Assembly: GCA_017447515.1 (NCBI GenBank)
Contig: JAFSNG010000047.1
Location: 1-52,594, forward strand
DNA: 52,594 bases
From: Prevotella sp.
Lineage (GTDB): Bacteria > Bacteroidota > Bacteroidia > Bacteroidales > Bacteroidaceae
Direction of reading: 5' to 3'
Below are positions 32,386 to 41,742 of this stretch, one piece after another (within the stretch, counting starts at the first letter, position 1; each line of letters opens with the position of its first letter). Both the position numbers and the translations under genes were made by a program. The notes beneath the pieces were generated by a model. The model was not told the origin of the DNA and did no database searches. It was given only the letters and a program-made list of their open reading frames with translations.

Positions 32386-33261
32386 TCACGTTCTTCTGAA
32401 TTCCATTGGCGTCATGCCGAAGTGGTCCTTGACGTACTTTCCGAAGAAGGAGGGGTTGGGAAATGCGAGACGGTCGCAAATCTGCTTGATGCTGAGGTCG
32501 GTTTGGCGCAGGTAGTAGCGGATGTCCTCCAGCACCTTTTCTGTAATCCACTCGTTGGCGGTCTTGCCAGAGTTCTTCTTGCAGACAGCCGTGAGGTATT
32601 TGGGCGAGATACAGAGCTCGCTGGCGTAGGCTTCTACTGTATGGCGCTTTACTTCACTGGAATGCAGCAGGTCGAGGAACCGCTGGAAGTAGCCTTTGCC
32701 TGTTGACGGGCGGGCATCGGATGACAGCATTTGCTTCATGGCTCCACAAAGGGCAAGGATGGCTGAGCGGAGCAGAGACTGGATAACATCGGTGTGCAGC
32801 GGATTGTCCTTACCTTTGGCGATGGCCAGTGTCAGCATGTCGTAAAAATGGGTATAGAAAAGTATCTCGTCTTCGTCCATTGTTACCACATGATGACGAT
32901 GGATGTACATCATATCGTTCCAGATGTTCATCTTTTCGCGCAAAAAGCTCTGTAAGATGCGGTTGGTGAGGAACATGGCCTTCAAGTTGAAGTCTGGACT
33001 AATCATCACATCGGTTACCGTGACGTTCTGCGGAACAATGGCCACTTGGTTTTTATGCAGTTCCATCCTCATGCCATTCATCTGAGCCTGTACTTTTCCG
33101 TCGGTACAAATGACGATGGCATTCATGGCCACGTGGGCGGTATTGGCCTCTGTAAACTTCTGGATACTGTCGACAACCACAATGTCGTTGTCGGAATAGC
33201 CAATCTGGAGATCCTCATTGTCGGCCAATGTCTGTAATGTAATCACTTCCTGTTGTTTCAT
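32386..33261 (-). CDS. AraC-family transcriptional regulator
   Basis: 291 residues. A cupin-like sensing domain (about 1-150; VDSIQKFTEANTAHVAMNAI) precedes a C-terminal AraC HTH domain (about 190-291; YASELCISPKYLTAVCKKNSG and PNPSFFGKYVKDHFGMTPMEFR). It is divergent from an RND efflux operon with 159 bases between, an arrangement that usually means local regulation. The -7 box TAAATTTG (plus 33266-33273) ends only four bases from the ATG, so its mRNA may be leaderless. Confidence 0.9.
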   Translation of the reverse strand: MKQQEVITLQTLADNEDLQIGYSDNDIVVVDSIQKFTEANTAHVAMNAIVICTDGKVQAQMNGMRMELHKNQVAIVPQNVTVTDVMISPDFNLKAMFLTNRILQSFLREKMNIWNDMMYIHRHHVVTMDEDEILFYTHFYDMLTLAIAKGKDNPLHTDVIQSLLRSAILALCGAMKQMLSSDARPSTGKGYFQRFLDLLHSSEVKRHTVEAYASELCISPKYLTAVCKKNSGKTANEWITEKVLEDIRYYLRQTDLSIKQICDRLAFPNPSFFGKYVKDHFGMTPMEFRRT

Positions 33262-33392
33262 GTTGCAAATTTACGCATAATTCCTTATATTTCATGTTTT
33301 ATTTGACATTATTTGTGTTTGTTTTGGAATCTTCTTGCTAAATTGATAAAGAATGAGGAGAAATCGAACACGAATGACCGCAGATTTTTAAC

Positions 33393-33420
33393 TAATTTTG
33401 TACCCAAATCAAACGTTTGA
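33393..33420 (+). promoter_or_regulatory. RND operon -7 box and adjacent palindrome
   Basis: TAATTTTG at 33393-33400 is a good -7 box without a proper -33 box, as expected for an activator-dependent promoter. The perfect 12-base palindrome TCAAACGTTTGA (33409-33420) abuts the ATG of the adaptor gene, where a regulator would block elongation or a hairpin would mask the start. Confidence 0.5.
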
Positions 33421-34467
33421 ATGATGAAAAAGGTAATATTCATAGCCATTGGCTGTTGGCTGTTAGCTGTCAGCTGCAGTGAGAAGAAGGAGCAGAACGA
33501 TAAGGCTCCGACGAGAGTGAAAACACAGGTGGTATCGCCTGGCATGTTGGATAATGCCCAGACGTATGTGGGCATCGTGGAGGAGCGCGAGGCGACGGCG
33601 GTGAGCTTTACGGGCATGGGTGTGGTAAAACGCATGTTGGTAAATGAAGGTCAGGCCGTCAGCAAAGGTCAGCTGATAGCTGAGATGGACGACACGCAGG
33701 CCCGCAATCTGCTGAGTGGTGCTGAGGCCCAGATGACGCAGGCCAACGACGCATTGGCGCGCTACAAGATGCTACACGACAACGGCTCGCTGCCCGAGGT
33801 GCAGTGGGTGGAGATCCAGAGCAAGGTGGCACAGGCGAAGTCGCAGTTGGAGGTAGCACGGAAGAATCTGGCCGACTGTAGGCTGACGGCTCCAGTCGGT
33901 GGTATCATAGGCAAGAAACTGATTGGCACAGGTGAGACAGCCCTGCCGTCACAGGCTGTTGTAAGCATCCTTGACATCTCAACGGTAAAGGTGAAAGTGG
34001 CTGTTCCTGAGGCGGAGATTGGTGGACTCAATGCCACTACGCCAACAAGTATTTCGGTAGAGGCCATCAATGGCAGTTATCAGGGAGGTAGGATTGAGAA
34101 GGGCGTACAGGCTGATGCGCTCACGCACACGTACGATATAAGAATCAATGTGGCAAACGGCGATCGGAAGTTGTTGCCAGGCATGGTAGCCAGTGTTCGT
34201 TTTATCTCAGAGGGGTCTCAGGCCATTGGCAGCAAGATGGTGCCTGTGACGGCCGTGCAGAAGACGACGGTGAGTACCAGTCGTCAGTCGGACGGCACGC
34301 TGTTTGTGTGGACGGTGGGCAAGGACAGCACGGCGCATCGCGCTACCGTGACGATTGGTCAGACACAGGGCAATTATGTAAGTGTCACCGACGGGCTGAG
34401 CATGGGTGACCGTATTGTCACAGAGGGTTATCAGAAACTGAGTGAAGGGAGTAAGGTGGTTTTCTGA
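33421..34467 (+). CDS. RND efflux periplasmic adaptor (membrane fusion lipoprotein)
   Basis: 348 residues. The lipoprotein signal peptide MMKKVIFIAIGCWLLAVSC has its lipobox at LAVSC. Then come a barrel-sandwich (lipoyl-like) half, VVKRMLVNEGQAVSKGQLIA, a coiled-coil hairpin (about 80-135), the second lipoyl half LTAPVGGIIGKKLIGTGETA, and a beta-barrel and proximal domain. It joins the inner-membrane pump to TolC. The hydrophobic core of the signal peptide (IGCWLLAV) is encoded by a heptamer repeat. First gene of the adaptor-pump-TolC operon. Confidence 0.93.
   Translation: MMKKVIFIAIGCWLLAVSCSEKKEQNDKAPTRVKTQVVSPGMLDNAQTYVGIVEEREATAVSFTGMGVVKRMLVNEGQAVSKGQLIAEMDDTQARNLLSGAEAQMTQANDALARYKMLHDNGSLPEVQWVEIQSKVAQAKSQLEVARKNLADCRLTAPVGGIIGKKLIGTGETALPSQAVVSILDISTVKVKVAVPEAEIGGLNATTPTSISVEAINGSYQGGRIEKGVQADALTHTYDIRINVANGDRKLLPGMVASVRFISEGSQAIGSKMVPVTAVQKTTVSTSRQSDGTLFVWTVGKDSTAHRATVTIGQTQGNYVSVTDGLSMGDRIVTEGYQKLSEGSKVVF
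33448..33475 (+). repeat. Degenerate heptamer repeat (GTTGGCT type) within a signal peptide
   Basis: ATTGGCT, GTTGGCT, GTTAGCT, GTCAGCT. The array encodes IGCWLLAVS, the core of the adaptor's lipoprotein signal peptide up to the lipobox cysteine. Confidence 0.75.
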
Positions 34468-34500
34468 TGTAAGATGGAAGAAGTAAGATGTAAGAAGTAT
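34466..34500 (+). repeat. Degenerate heptamer repeat (GATGTAA type) between adaptor and pump genes
   Basis: GATGTAA, GATGGAA, GAAGTAA, GATGTAA, GAAGTAT: five units that fill the whole gap. The adaptor's stop overlaps the first unit and the pump's ATG (34499-34501) overlaps the last. It thus also occupies the place of the ribosome binding region. Confidence 0.85.
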
Positions 34501-37500
34501 GCGCAATAAAATGAACTGGCTCCGATGGCCTTTGGAGCATTACCCGATATCGCTGCTCATCGTAGGCATCCTGTTTGTGATGGGCATCTACGGCATGTAC
34601 ATCATGCCGAAGGATGAGTTCCCGCACGCCACCATCCGTCAGGGTGTGGTGGTGGCGGTCTGTCCTGGTGCCACCAGCGAGGAGGTGGAGCAGCAGGTGG
34701 CCCGTCCGCTGGAGCGTTACCTGTTTACATATGGCGAGGTAAACCGCGTGAAGACGACCACGCAGTCGCAGAACGGCATGTGCATCGTGATGGTAAGACT
34801 GAACGACGACGTGAACAACAAGGACGAGGTGTGGTCGAAGATTAAGCATGGTCTGAACGGTTTTAAGGCACAACTGCCAAGTGGTGTGCTGGCCATCGTG
34901 GTGAACGACGACTTCGGCAACACCTCGGCGCTGCTCATTGCCATCGAGAGCGACCAGCGCAGCTATCGTGAACTCAAAACATATAGCGACGACCTGAGCG
35001 ACCGTCTGCGCCGCATCCCGTCGGTTGCTAACGTCAAACTGTTCGGCGAACAGAAGGAGCAGATCAGTCTCTACGTCGACCGCCAGCGCCTGCAGGCCTA
35101 CGGCATTGGTCAGCAGATGCTTTTTTCACGCTTACAGGCGCAGGGCATCACCACCATGAGTGGTTCGATTAGCGACGACGACCAGCAGGTGCCCATCCAC
35201 GTAGAGGCTCAGGAGAACAGCGAAGAGGAGATTGCGAATCAGATTATCTTCTCTGACCCTGCAACGGGTAAGGTGGCACGCGTCCGCGATGTGGCTCGTG
35301 TGGTGCGTGAATATGAACCGATGTCGAGCCGTATCGAGCAGGACGGCCACCCCTGTGTGCTGCTGTCGATGGAGATGACGCCTGGCAATAACGTGGTGCA
35401 GTACGGACAGGAGGTGGAACGTGTGCTCAGCAGTTTTGCTGCTGAAGAACTTCCCGACGACGTACATGTCACCCGCATTGCCGACAAACCTAAAGTGGTA
35501 GCCACGAGCGTGAGCGACTTCTTGCGCGACCTGCTCATCTCGATGTTGATTATTATCCTGGTGATGATGGTGCTGTTCCCCATCCGTTCGGCCATCGTGG
35601 CGGCCATCACCATCCCGCTGAGTACATTCGTCAGTGTGGCGGTGATGTACATGATGGGCATCGAACTGAACATCGTTACACTGGCGGCGCTGATCGTGGT
35701 GCTGGGAATGATTGTCGACAACTCGATTGTGGTCATCGACGGCTATCTGGAGTATTTGGGCAAAGGCTTTAAGCCCCACGATGCCGCCATAGAGTCGGCG
35801 CGCCAGTATTTCATGCCGATGCTGTTGGCCACCATCTGCATCTGCGCCATCTTCTATCCGTTCCTCATCACGATGAGGGGCATGTTCCACGACTGTCTGG
35901 AGGATTTCCCCGTGACGATTACCATCAACCTCATGGTGTCGCTGGTGCTGGCGGTGACGGTGATTCCGTTCTTGGAGACTCGCATCATCAAACCAGACAG
36001 GGTGAGTACCAAAGCCAATGCCATCACTAAATGGGTACAGCACACCTACGATAAAGTGCTCGACTGGACCTTCGGCCATCCTTGGCTTACGATCTATGGT
36101 GGTATTGGCGTCATCCTGCTGTCGTGTCTCATTGCCCCCACGCTGAAGATTCGCCTGTTCCCCTACGCCGACCGCGACCAGTTTGCCGTGGAGATATTCC
36201 TGCCCGACGGCAAAGGACTGGCCGAAACACGCGTGGTGGCGGATTCTGTCCGCCACGTCCTGGAGAAGGACGGGCGCATCACGAGCATCACGGGCTTTAT
36301 CGGTTGTTCGTCCCCTCGGTTTATGGATGCTTACGCACCGCAGATGGCTGGTAACAATTATGCACAGTTCATTGTGAATACCAAGAGTAACAAGGCCACG
36401 CTCGACCTCTTGGCGCAATATCAGCCACAGCTGGGCGAGACGTTTCCCAATGCCTACGTCAAGTTCAAACGATTGGACTATCTGGAGGTGAGCGAACTGG
36501 AGTACCGCTTCTATGGCGACAACCTCGACTCGCTGCATGTGGTAGCCGAGCGACTGATGGAGCGTATGCGCCGGATGCCGGAACTGGAGTGGGTGCATAC
36601 CGACTACTTCCAGCCTTATCCCATCATCAACGTCGAACTCGACCCTGTGACGTCGGCGCAGTTGGGTATCACCCGCACCACGGCCCAGTTGGCGCTGAGT
36701 GCCACCTCTTCCGACCTGCGTGTAGGTCAGATCTGGGAAGGCAACTATGAGCTGCCCATCGTAGTCAAGGACGATGCTGACATGACCTTCTCGGATATCG
36801 CGAATCTGGGCATTGCGTCGCCAGCGTCATTGTCCACAGTGCCTTTGCGACAGATTGCGAAGGTACACCCCAAGTGGAGCGAGAGCCGCATCATGCATCG
36901 TGGTGGCGAGCGTTGCATCACCGTCACCGCCCAGTTTGGACAGGGCATCTATACAGCTCCTATTGAGAAGGAGATTGCCCGCGTGATGCAGGAGGACATT
37001 GAGCTGCCACAGGGTGTTCGCACCGAGGTGGGTGGCGAGATAGAATACGGCGACGAGGCGCTGCCACAAATCTTTGGCGGTATTGCCATTGCAATGATTA
37101 TCGTGTTCTTCTTCCTGCTGTTCAACTTCAAGAAGTATGGTGTTACCACTGTTTGTATGGTAGCCCTGGCTTTGATGATTCCAGGTGCGCTAATCGGTCT
37201 GGGCTTGATGAATCGTGCCTTGGGTCTTACCTCTATCTTCGGACTCATCACCCTGATGGGAATGATTATGCGTAACGAGATTCTCATCTTCGAACATGCC
37301 AACGACCTGATTCAAAAAGGTGTACCTGTAAAGCAGGCTGCCTACGAGGCAGGAAAGCGCCGCATGGTGCCCATCTTCCTCACCACAGCCACTACTGCCG
37401 TCGGTGTGGTGCCGATGATTATCGCCCAGAGTTCGTTCTGGATGCCGGTAGGTGTCACCATCTTCGCCGGTGGCATCGGCTCGCTCATCATGGTAGTCAC

Positions 37501-37540
37501 CATGCTACCCGTCATTTATTGGCAAGTTTCAAAAAAATAA
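34499..37540 (+). CDS. RND-family efflux pump, inner-membrane subunit
   Basis: 1,013 residues, the normal AcrB/MexB-class length, with two homologous halves of six membrane helices and two large periplasmic loops. VLGMIVDNSIVVIDGYLEY (about 401-419) is the helix-4 region with the acidic proton-relay residue; GLITLMGMIMRNEILIFEHA is the equivalent in the second half. It expels hydrophobic compounds using the proton gradient. It sits between adaptor and TolC; the substrate is not predictable. Confidence 0.95.
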   Translation: MRNKMNWLRWPLEHYPISLLIVGILFVMGIYGMYIMPKDEFPHATIRQGVVVAVCPGATSEEVEQQVARPLERYLFTYGEVNRVKTTTQSQNGMCIVMVRLNDDVNNKDEVWSKIKHGLNGFKAQLPSGVLAIVVNDDFGNTSALLIAIESDQRSYRELKTYSDDLSDRLRRIPSVANVKLFGEQKEQISLYVDRQRLQAYGIGQQMLFSRLQAQGITTMSGSISDDDQQVPIHVEAQENSEEEIANQIIFSDPATGKVARVRDVARVVREYEPMSSRIEQDGHPCVLLSMEMTPGNNVVQYGQEVERVLSSFAAEELPDDVHVTRIADKPKVVATSVSDFLRDLLISMLIIILVMMVLFPIRSAIVAAITIPLSTFVSVAVMYMMGIELNIVTLAALIVVLGMIVDNSIVVIDGYLEYLGKGFKPHDAAIESARQYFMPMLLATICICAIFYPFLITMRGMFHDCLEDFPVTITINLMVSLVLAVTVIPFLETRIIKPDRVSTKANAITKWVQHTYDKVLDWTFGHPWLTIYGGIGVILLSCLIAPTLKIRLFPYADRDQFAVEIFLPDGKGLAETRVVADSVRHVLEKDGRITSITGFIGCSSPRFMDAYAPQMAGNNYAQFIVNTKSNKATLDLLAQYQPQLGETFPNAYVKFKRLDYLEVSELEYRFYGDNLDSLHVVAERLMERMRRMPELEWVHTDYFQPYPIINVELDPVTSAQLGITRTTAQLALSATSSDLRVGQIWEGNYELPIVVKDDADMTFSDIANLGIASPASLSTVPLRQIAKVHPKWSESRIMHRGGERCITVTAQFGQGIYTAPIEKEIARVMQEDIELPQGVRTEVGGEIEYGDEALPQIFGGIAIAMIIVFFFLLFNFKKYGVTTVCMVALALMIPGALIGLGLMNRALGLTSIFGLITLMGMIMRNEILIFEHANDLIQKGVPVKQAAYEAGKRRMVPIFLTTATTAVGVVPMIIAQSSFWMPVGVTIFAGGIGSLIMVVTMLPVIYWQVSKK

Positions 37541-37542
37541 TT

Positions 37543-38880
37543 ATGAAAAAGATATTAGCAATCATAGTTTGTTCTGTATGCTGCGATTTTGTCGCAGCCC
37601 AAACATACACGCTTGAGCAAATCAAGGATTCTGCCCTCCACAACAATATCGCCATTCGCAATGCGCGACATTACATTGAGGCAGCCCAGCAGCAGCGCAA
37701 GGAGGCGTTTACCAAGTACTTTCCTAATGTCAGCGGCACAGGCCTGTGGTTTAACGCCAACAAGGGAATGGCGCAGACCACTATCAATCCTTCAGAGATG
37801 ATTTCCCCAGAGTTGGGGGCCAGTCTGGCACAGATGCTGCCTGCCGAAGCACTTGCAGCCTTGGCTAACCCCATCAGCATCTCGATGCTAAAGAACGGTA
37901 CCATCGGCTCGCTGATGGCGGTGCAGCCTGTCTTTGCCGGTGGACAGATTATCAACGGCAACAAACTCGCCAAGGTGGGTGAGGACGTCAGTCGCCTGCA
38001 GTTGCAGTTGTCGGAAAACGAGGTGGAAAAGACAGCCGAACAATACTTCTGGCAGTTGGCCTCATTGCAGGAGAAAATGAAAACCGTTGAGGCTGTCGAT
38101 ACGCTGCTTCGCGATATATATAAAGATGTGGATGTGGCTGTGCGTGCTGGTTTGGCTATGCGCAATGACCTGCTGCAGGTACAACTGCGCCAAAACGATA
38201 TCCAGAGTCAGCGACTGAAACTGCAGAACGGCATCTCCATCGTCCGCCTATTGTTGTCGCAATACTGTGGCCTGCGCGACACGTCGTTTGTCATCAGCTA
38301 TCAGTCGGATGCCCCATCGGCACTTTTGTCTCGTCAAGACCATGACCAAGCGCTTCTGCGAACCACTGAATATCAGTTGTTAGGCAAGCAGGTCGAGGCT
38401 GCTAGCCTGCAGAAGAAACTGGCCGTCGGCCAGAATCTGCCGTCAGTCGCCGTCGGTGCAGGCTACAACTACCATAATCTGCTGGATAACAATCACACGT
38501 TCGGCATGGTCTTCGCCACCGTCAGCGTCCCTATTAGTGACTGGTGGGGCGGCTCCCACGCCATCAAGCGCCGCAAGATAGAGCATCAGCAGGCCCAGGA
38601 GCAGTTGGCCGACAATGCCGAACTGCTTAAAATCCGTATGCAGAATGCCTGGAATGGCGTCCAGGAAGCCTACCAGCAACTGCAAATCTCCGAACGCAGC
38701 ATCGAACAAGCCGAGGAGAACCTGCGTCTGAACCGCGACTACTATCGTGCCGGCACCTCACGCATGTCCGATCTGCTCGAAGCCCAGCTGCTCTACCAAC
38801 AGTCGCTCGATAGACATACCGATGCCTTCGCCGACTATCAGAACAAGTTACTGGAATACCGCCAAGCCATCGGGCAGTAA
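37543..38880 (+). CDS. TolC-family outer-membrane efflux channel
   Basis: About 445 residues. ATG 37543 is chosen because it opens a signal peptide (MKKILAIIVCSVCCDFVAAQ); the frame is open from 37519 inside the pump gene. Two long helical repeats with Ala/Gln/Leu heptads and the second-half signature LRLNRDYYRAGTSRMSDLLE are typical of TolC. It forms the trimeric outer-membrane duct of the RND complex. It starts two bases after the pump's stop. Confidence 0.93.
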   Translation: MKKILAIIVCSVCCDFVAAQTYTLEQIKDSALHNNIAIRNARHYIEAAQQQRKEAFTKYFPNVSGTGLWFNANKGMAQTTINPSEMISPELGASLAQMLPAEALAALANPISISMLKNGTIGSLMAVQPVFAGGQIINGNKLAKVGEDVSRLQLQLSENEVEKTAEQYFWQLASLQEKMKTVEAVDTLLRDIYKDVDVAVRAGLAMRNDLLQVQLRQNDIQSQRLKLQNGISIVRLLLSQYCGLRDTSFVISYQSDAPSALLSRQDHDQALLRTTEYQLLGKQVEAASLQKKLAVGQNLPSVAVGAGYNYHNLLDNNHTFGMVFATVSVPISDWWGGSHAIKRRKIEHQQAQEQLADNAELLKIRMQNAWNGVQEAYQQLQISERSIEQAEENLRLNRDYYRAGTSRMSDLLEAQLLYQQSLDRHTDAFADYQNKLLEYRQAIGQ

Positions 38881-38896
38881 GATATAGTCTTTTCTC

Positions 38897-39649
38897 CTAC
38901 TTCACCTTTACGTACTCGATGTCCTGAATGACCAGACCTGCCAACATAAATCCGAAGATGGCAGTGATGTGGGCGAGTGAACCGTTAGTCTGAGGCTTGT
39001 TAAAGGGCGAAGGTTCCTCGCCCTCATCTGTCGGGCAACCACGATTCTCAAGTAGTTCGTCGCTATATACACACTGGAACTTGCGCTTGGGGAACAGCTT
39101 TTCTTTCTTAAACTTGTTACGAAGGGCACGAGCCAAGGGGTCGCCCTTCACTTTCCAGAACTCCGTAATCTGAATGCGTGTAGGGTCCAGTTTCAGAGCA
39201 GCACCCATCGATGAAAAGAACTTCGCTTTCGTCTGACAAGCCAACAGAATAAGTGCCGCCTTGTCTTTCAGCGAGTCGATGGCATCGATGATGTAGTCGT
39301 AGTCCTCCAAATGGAATTCGGGAGCACTCTCCTCTGTGAAGATTTGCTGCAGGGCCGTAATGTCCGCAGCGGGATTGATGCTGAGCAGGCGCTCTTTCAA
39401 TGCCTCTACCTTCACCTGTCCCACGGTCTTCGTTGTTGCCATCAGCTGACGGTTGATATTCGTGATACACACGCGGTCAGAGTCTACAATTGTCAACTGC
39501 TGGATGCCGCTGCGCACCAGACTCTCAGCGCACCAAGAACCGACACCGCCCACGCCGAAGAGAATCACCCGTTTCTGGGCTATCCGTTCCATCGCGTCGT
39601 TGCCAAGAAGTAGCTCTGAACGCCTGAATATTGCACCTTCTATTGCCAT
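38897..39649 (-). CDS. tcdA: tRNA threonylcarbamoyladenosine dehydratase (ThiF/E1 superfamily)
   Basis: 250 residues. The nucleotide-binding loop FGVGGVGSWCAESL (Gly32-Gly37) and IVDSDRVCITNINRQL match TcdA/CsdL, which cyclises t6A in tRNA to ct6A using ATP. The downstream block DAIDSLKDKAALI and a late GSLAHITAIFGFMLAGLVI are as in the family. Convergent with tolC (16-base gap). The promoter is at 39670-39700. Confidence 0.9.
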   Translation of the reverse strand: MAIEGAIFRRSELLLGNDAMERIAQKRVILFGVGGVGSWCAESLVRSGIQQLTIVDSDRVCITNINRQLMATTKTVGQVKVEALKERLLSINPAADITALQQIFTEESAPEFHLEDYDYIIDAIDSLKDKAALILLACQTKAKFFSSMGAALKLDPTRIQITEFWKVKGDPLARALRNKFKKEKLFPKRKFQCVYSDELLENRGCPTDEGEEPSPFNKPQTNGSLAHITAIFGFMLAGLVIQDIEYVKVK

Positions 39650-39669
39650 TGTCTATCCGAATTTGGCCA

Positions 39670-39700
39670 CAAAGATAGTGCAAACCGAGCGAAATACAAA
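39670..39700 (-). promoter_or_regulatory. Promoter of tcdA
   Basis: Minus-strand TTTG (plus CAAA 39697-39700), a 19-base spacer and TATCTTTG (plus CAAAGATA 39670-39677). The region around the -33 box, CTTTGTATTTCGCTC, closely follows that of the histidine-kinase promoter at 46363 (CTTTGCATTTCGCTC). Confidence 0.75.
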
Positions 39701-39777
39701 GAAAAATAACGTTTTTTTTCTTTTGTTTCAACGACTTTGACGAGTTATAATGATGCCTATTTGCTTACATTTGATGC

Positions 39778-41742
39778 TCAATGTCCGCCTGGACCGCCGC
39801 CGGGACCGCCTCCAGGGCCACCGCCGCCTCCTGTATAGGACGAGAGGTTGACGCTGGTGCCGCCGGTGAAGGTGGCGCCAGTATAGCCTACTCCGTCGAA
39901 GATGCTGGTGCCGCCGCTGACGGTAACGCCGCTCATGAGCGTGGGCTGCGAAGCGCCGCTGACGACGAGCGTGTTGCCGCCACTGGATGGGGTCTTAAAG
40001 ACAAAAGTCTCGTTGCCGACAGTCATTGCATACCACGTGTTCTTGTTCCACGAACTTGCGGAATAGCACGCCTGCGTGAGCTGTGCACCATTCTCCAGTC
40101 CGCCGATGGCGATGATGGTGCCGCCAGTGACGTAGAGCTTCTTCTGCTCCTCGCTATTGGCATCGATGGCCACCTCGGGTGCTGATGTACCGATGGCATA
40201 GATTACGCCACCTTTAATATATACGTTGCCGTTGGCGTCGATGCCGTCGTTGCCGGTAGAGCGGGCGTAGACGTAGCCGCCCGAGATGGTTAGGTCGCCG
40301 GCATTGCTCAGGCTCTTGGTGTCGTCGTTATACGAGGCGTTGATGGCATCGTCCGAGGCGTTCACCGTCACCTGTCCGCCCGTGATGTCGATACTGGTCT
40401 TGCTCTCGATGCCCTCGCCGCCGGCACCGGTCGTGGTGACGAAGATAGCGGCATTGTCGCTAATCGTGATAGCCCCGTCAATCTTGATGCCCTTGGGCGA
40501 CGACTTGTAGTCGCTGTCGTAGTTATCGAGCTGATGCGAATTGCTGACGGTAGATAGCGTGCCGTTCGACGATGCCACTACGGCATTGCCGCTGGTCTTG
40601 ACGATGATGATGCCGCCCGTAGCAGTAAATGTTCCGTCACCGTTGATGCCCTTGCCGCCGGCACCTGTGCTGGTTAGATTGAGCGTGCCGCCGCTGATGG
40701 TCATGTTGCCGTCGGCACCCAGACAAGCCGAGGCCTTGGTCTTCACCTTCGTGCTGTCCCAAACGCCGCCGCCCGTGGTCTTCACGGTGATGTCGCCGTC
40801 GATGATGCGCATGTCGCCCTCGCCCTTGATGCCCTTGGCGGCGTCAGCCGTGATGGTGATGTTGATCTTGCCACCCTCGATATAGACATTGCCGCTGTCC
40901 TCGTCCTCGTGGTCAGTGGTCTCGCCCGTCGAGGCGTCGCCGTCGATGTCGCACTGGATACCGTCGTCCTGCGTACCGCTTATGTTAATCGTACCGCTCT
41001 CCATGAGGAAGTACTCGGCACAGTTGATGCCGTCGCCCACAGCCGAAGTCACGTTGATGGTGGCGTTCTTGATGGTGAAGTACTCGCCCGTCTTGATGCC
41101 GTGCTTCACGTTGCCAACGACGTTCAGCGTCCCCTTCTGCGCAAACTCGGCATGCCCCTTGATATAGAGACAGCCCTTCTGCGAACCAGTCGAAGCGTCG
41201 CTGAGCATGTTGGTCGTTCCTGTAACAATCTTTACCTTGATGCGTTTGCCGTTCTGGATATGTACAGCGGCACCGCTATACACCGGCGTCGCATTGGTCA
41301 GCGTCAGACCGTTCAGCTCTATCGTCGCCTTGTACGAGCCCGACATATAGAACTCGCCGTCCGCCGTCGTGCCGTTTAGCGTGTAGGTGATTTCCTCGGC
41401 CAGGTCGTCGCTCTGGGCTATCGATACATGCGCCCCACTGACAGTCGGCGTGACGTACTGCGCCACGTTGCCGGCCACCGTCACCGCTGCCGTCGAGCCG
41501 TCGTAACTGACGCCTATCGTGCCGTCGGTGACCTTGCTGTCGTCCACCGTCATTGCTGTGATGTCGGCGAGCGTAAAGGTCTTGCCCATGATGGTAACCG
41601 TCTCGCCATTGGCATAGGTCATATCGCCCGTCTGCGAGGCGGGGAACTGATAGGTCACGCTGCCCACCTTGACGTTCAGCGTCTGAGCCCCTGCTGCTAT
41701 CGTCAGCACGAGGACTATCATTGATAATACGATCCGTCTCAT
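39778..41742 (-). CDS. Secreted Cthe_2159/DUF4353-type beta-helix carbohydrate-binding protein
   Basis: 654 residues. A signal peptide (MRRIVLSMIVLVLTIAAGAQ) precedes a repetitive region with many short G-x-I/L-x-I units (GTINISGTQDDGIQCDIDG, ISGGTLNLTSTGAGGKG, ISGGYVYARSTGNDGID) that should form a right-handed beta-helix. The family prototype from Clostridium thermocellum binds cellulose and pectin-type glycans. The C terminus is a glycine/proline tract (GGGGGPGGGPGGGPGGH) rather than a T9SS tail. Its start overlaps the stop of the small upstream gene by four bases, so the two are coupled. Confidence 0.8.
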   Translation of the reverse strand: MRRIVLSMIVLVLTIAAGAQTLNVKVGSVTYQFPASQTGDMTYANGETVTIMGKTFTLADITAMTVDDSKVTDGTIGVSYDGSTAAVTVAGNVAQYVTPTVSGAHVSIAQSDDLAEEITYTLNGTTADGEFYMSGSYKATIELNGLTLTNATPVYSGAAVHIQNGKRIKVKIVTGTTNMLSDASTGSQKGCLYIKGHAEFAQKGTLNVVGNVKHGIKTGEYFTIKNATINVTSAVGDGINCAEYFLMESGTINISGTQDDGIQCDIDGDASTGETTDHEDEDSGNVYIEGGKINITITADAAKGIKGEGDMRIIDGDITVKTTGGGVWDSTKVKTKASACLGADGNMTISGGTLNLTSTGAGGKGINGDGTFTATGGIIIVKTSGNAVVASSNGTLSTVSNSHQLDNYDSDYKSSPKGIKIDGAITISDNAAIFVTTTGAGGEGIESKTSIDITGGQVTVNASDDAINASYNDDTKSLSNAGDLTISGGYVYARSTGNDGIDANGNVYIKGGVIYAIGTSAPEVAIDANSEEQKKLYVTGGTIIAIGGLENGAQLTQACYSASSWNKNTWYAMTVGNETFVFKTPSSGGNTLVVSGASQPTLMSGVTVSGGTSIFDGVGYTGATFTGGTSVNLSSYTGGGGGPGGGPGGGPGGH

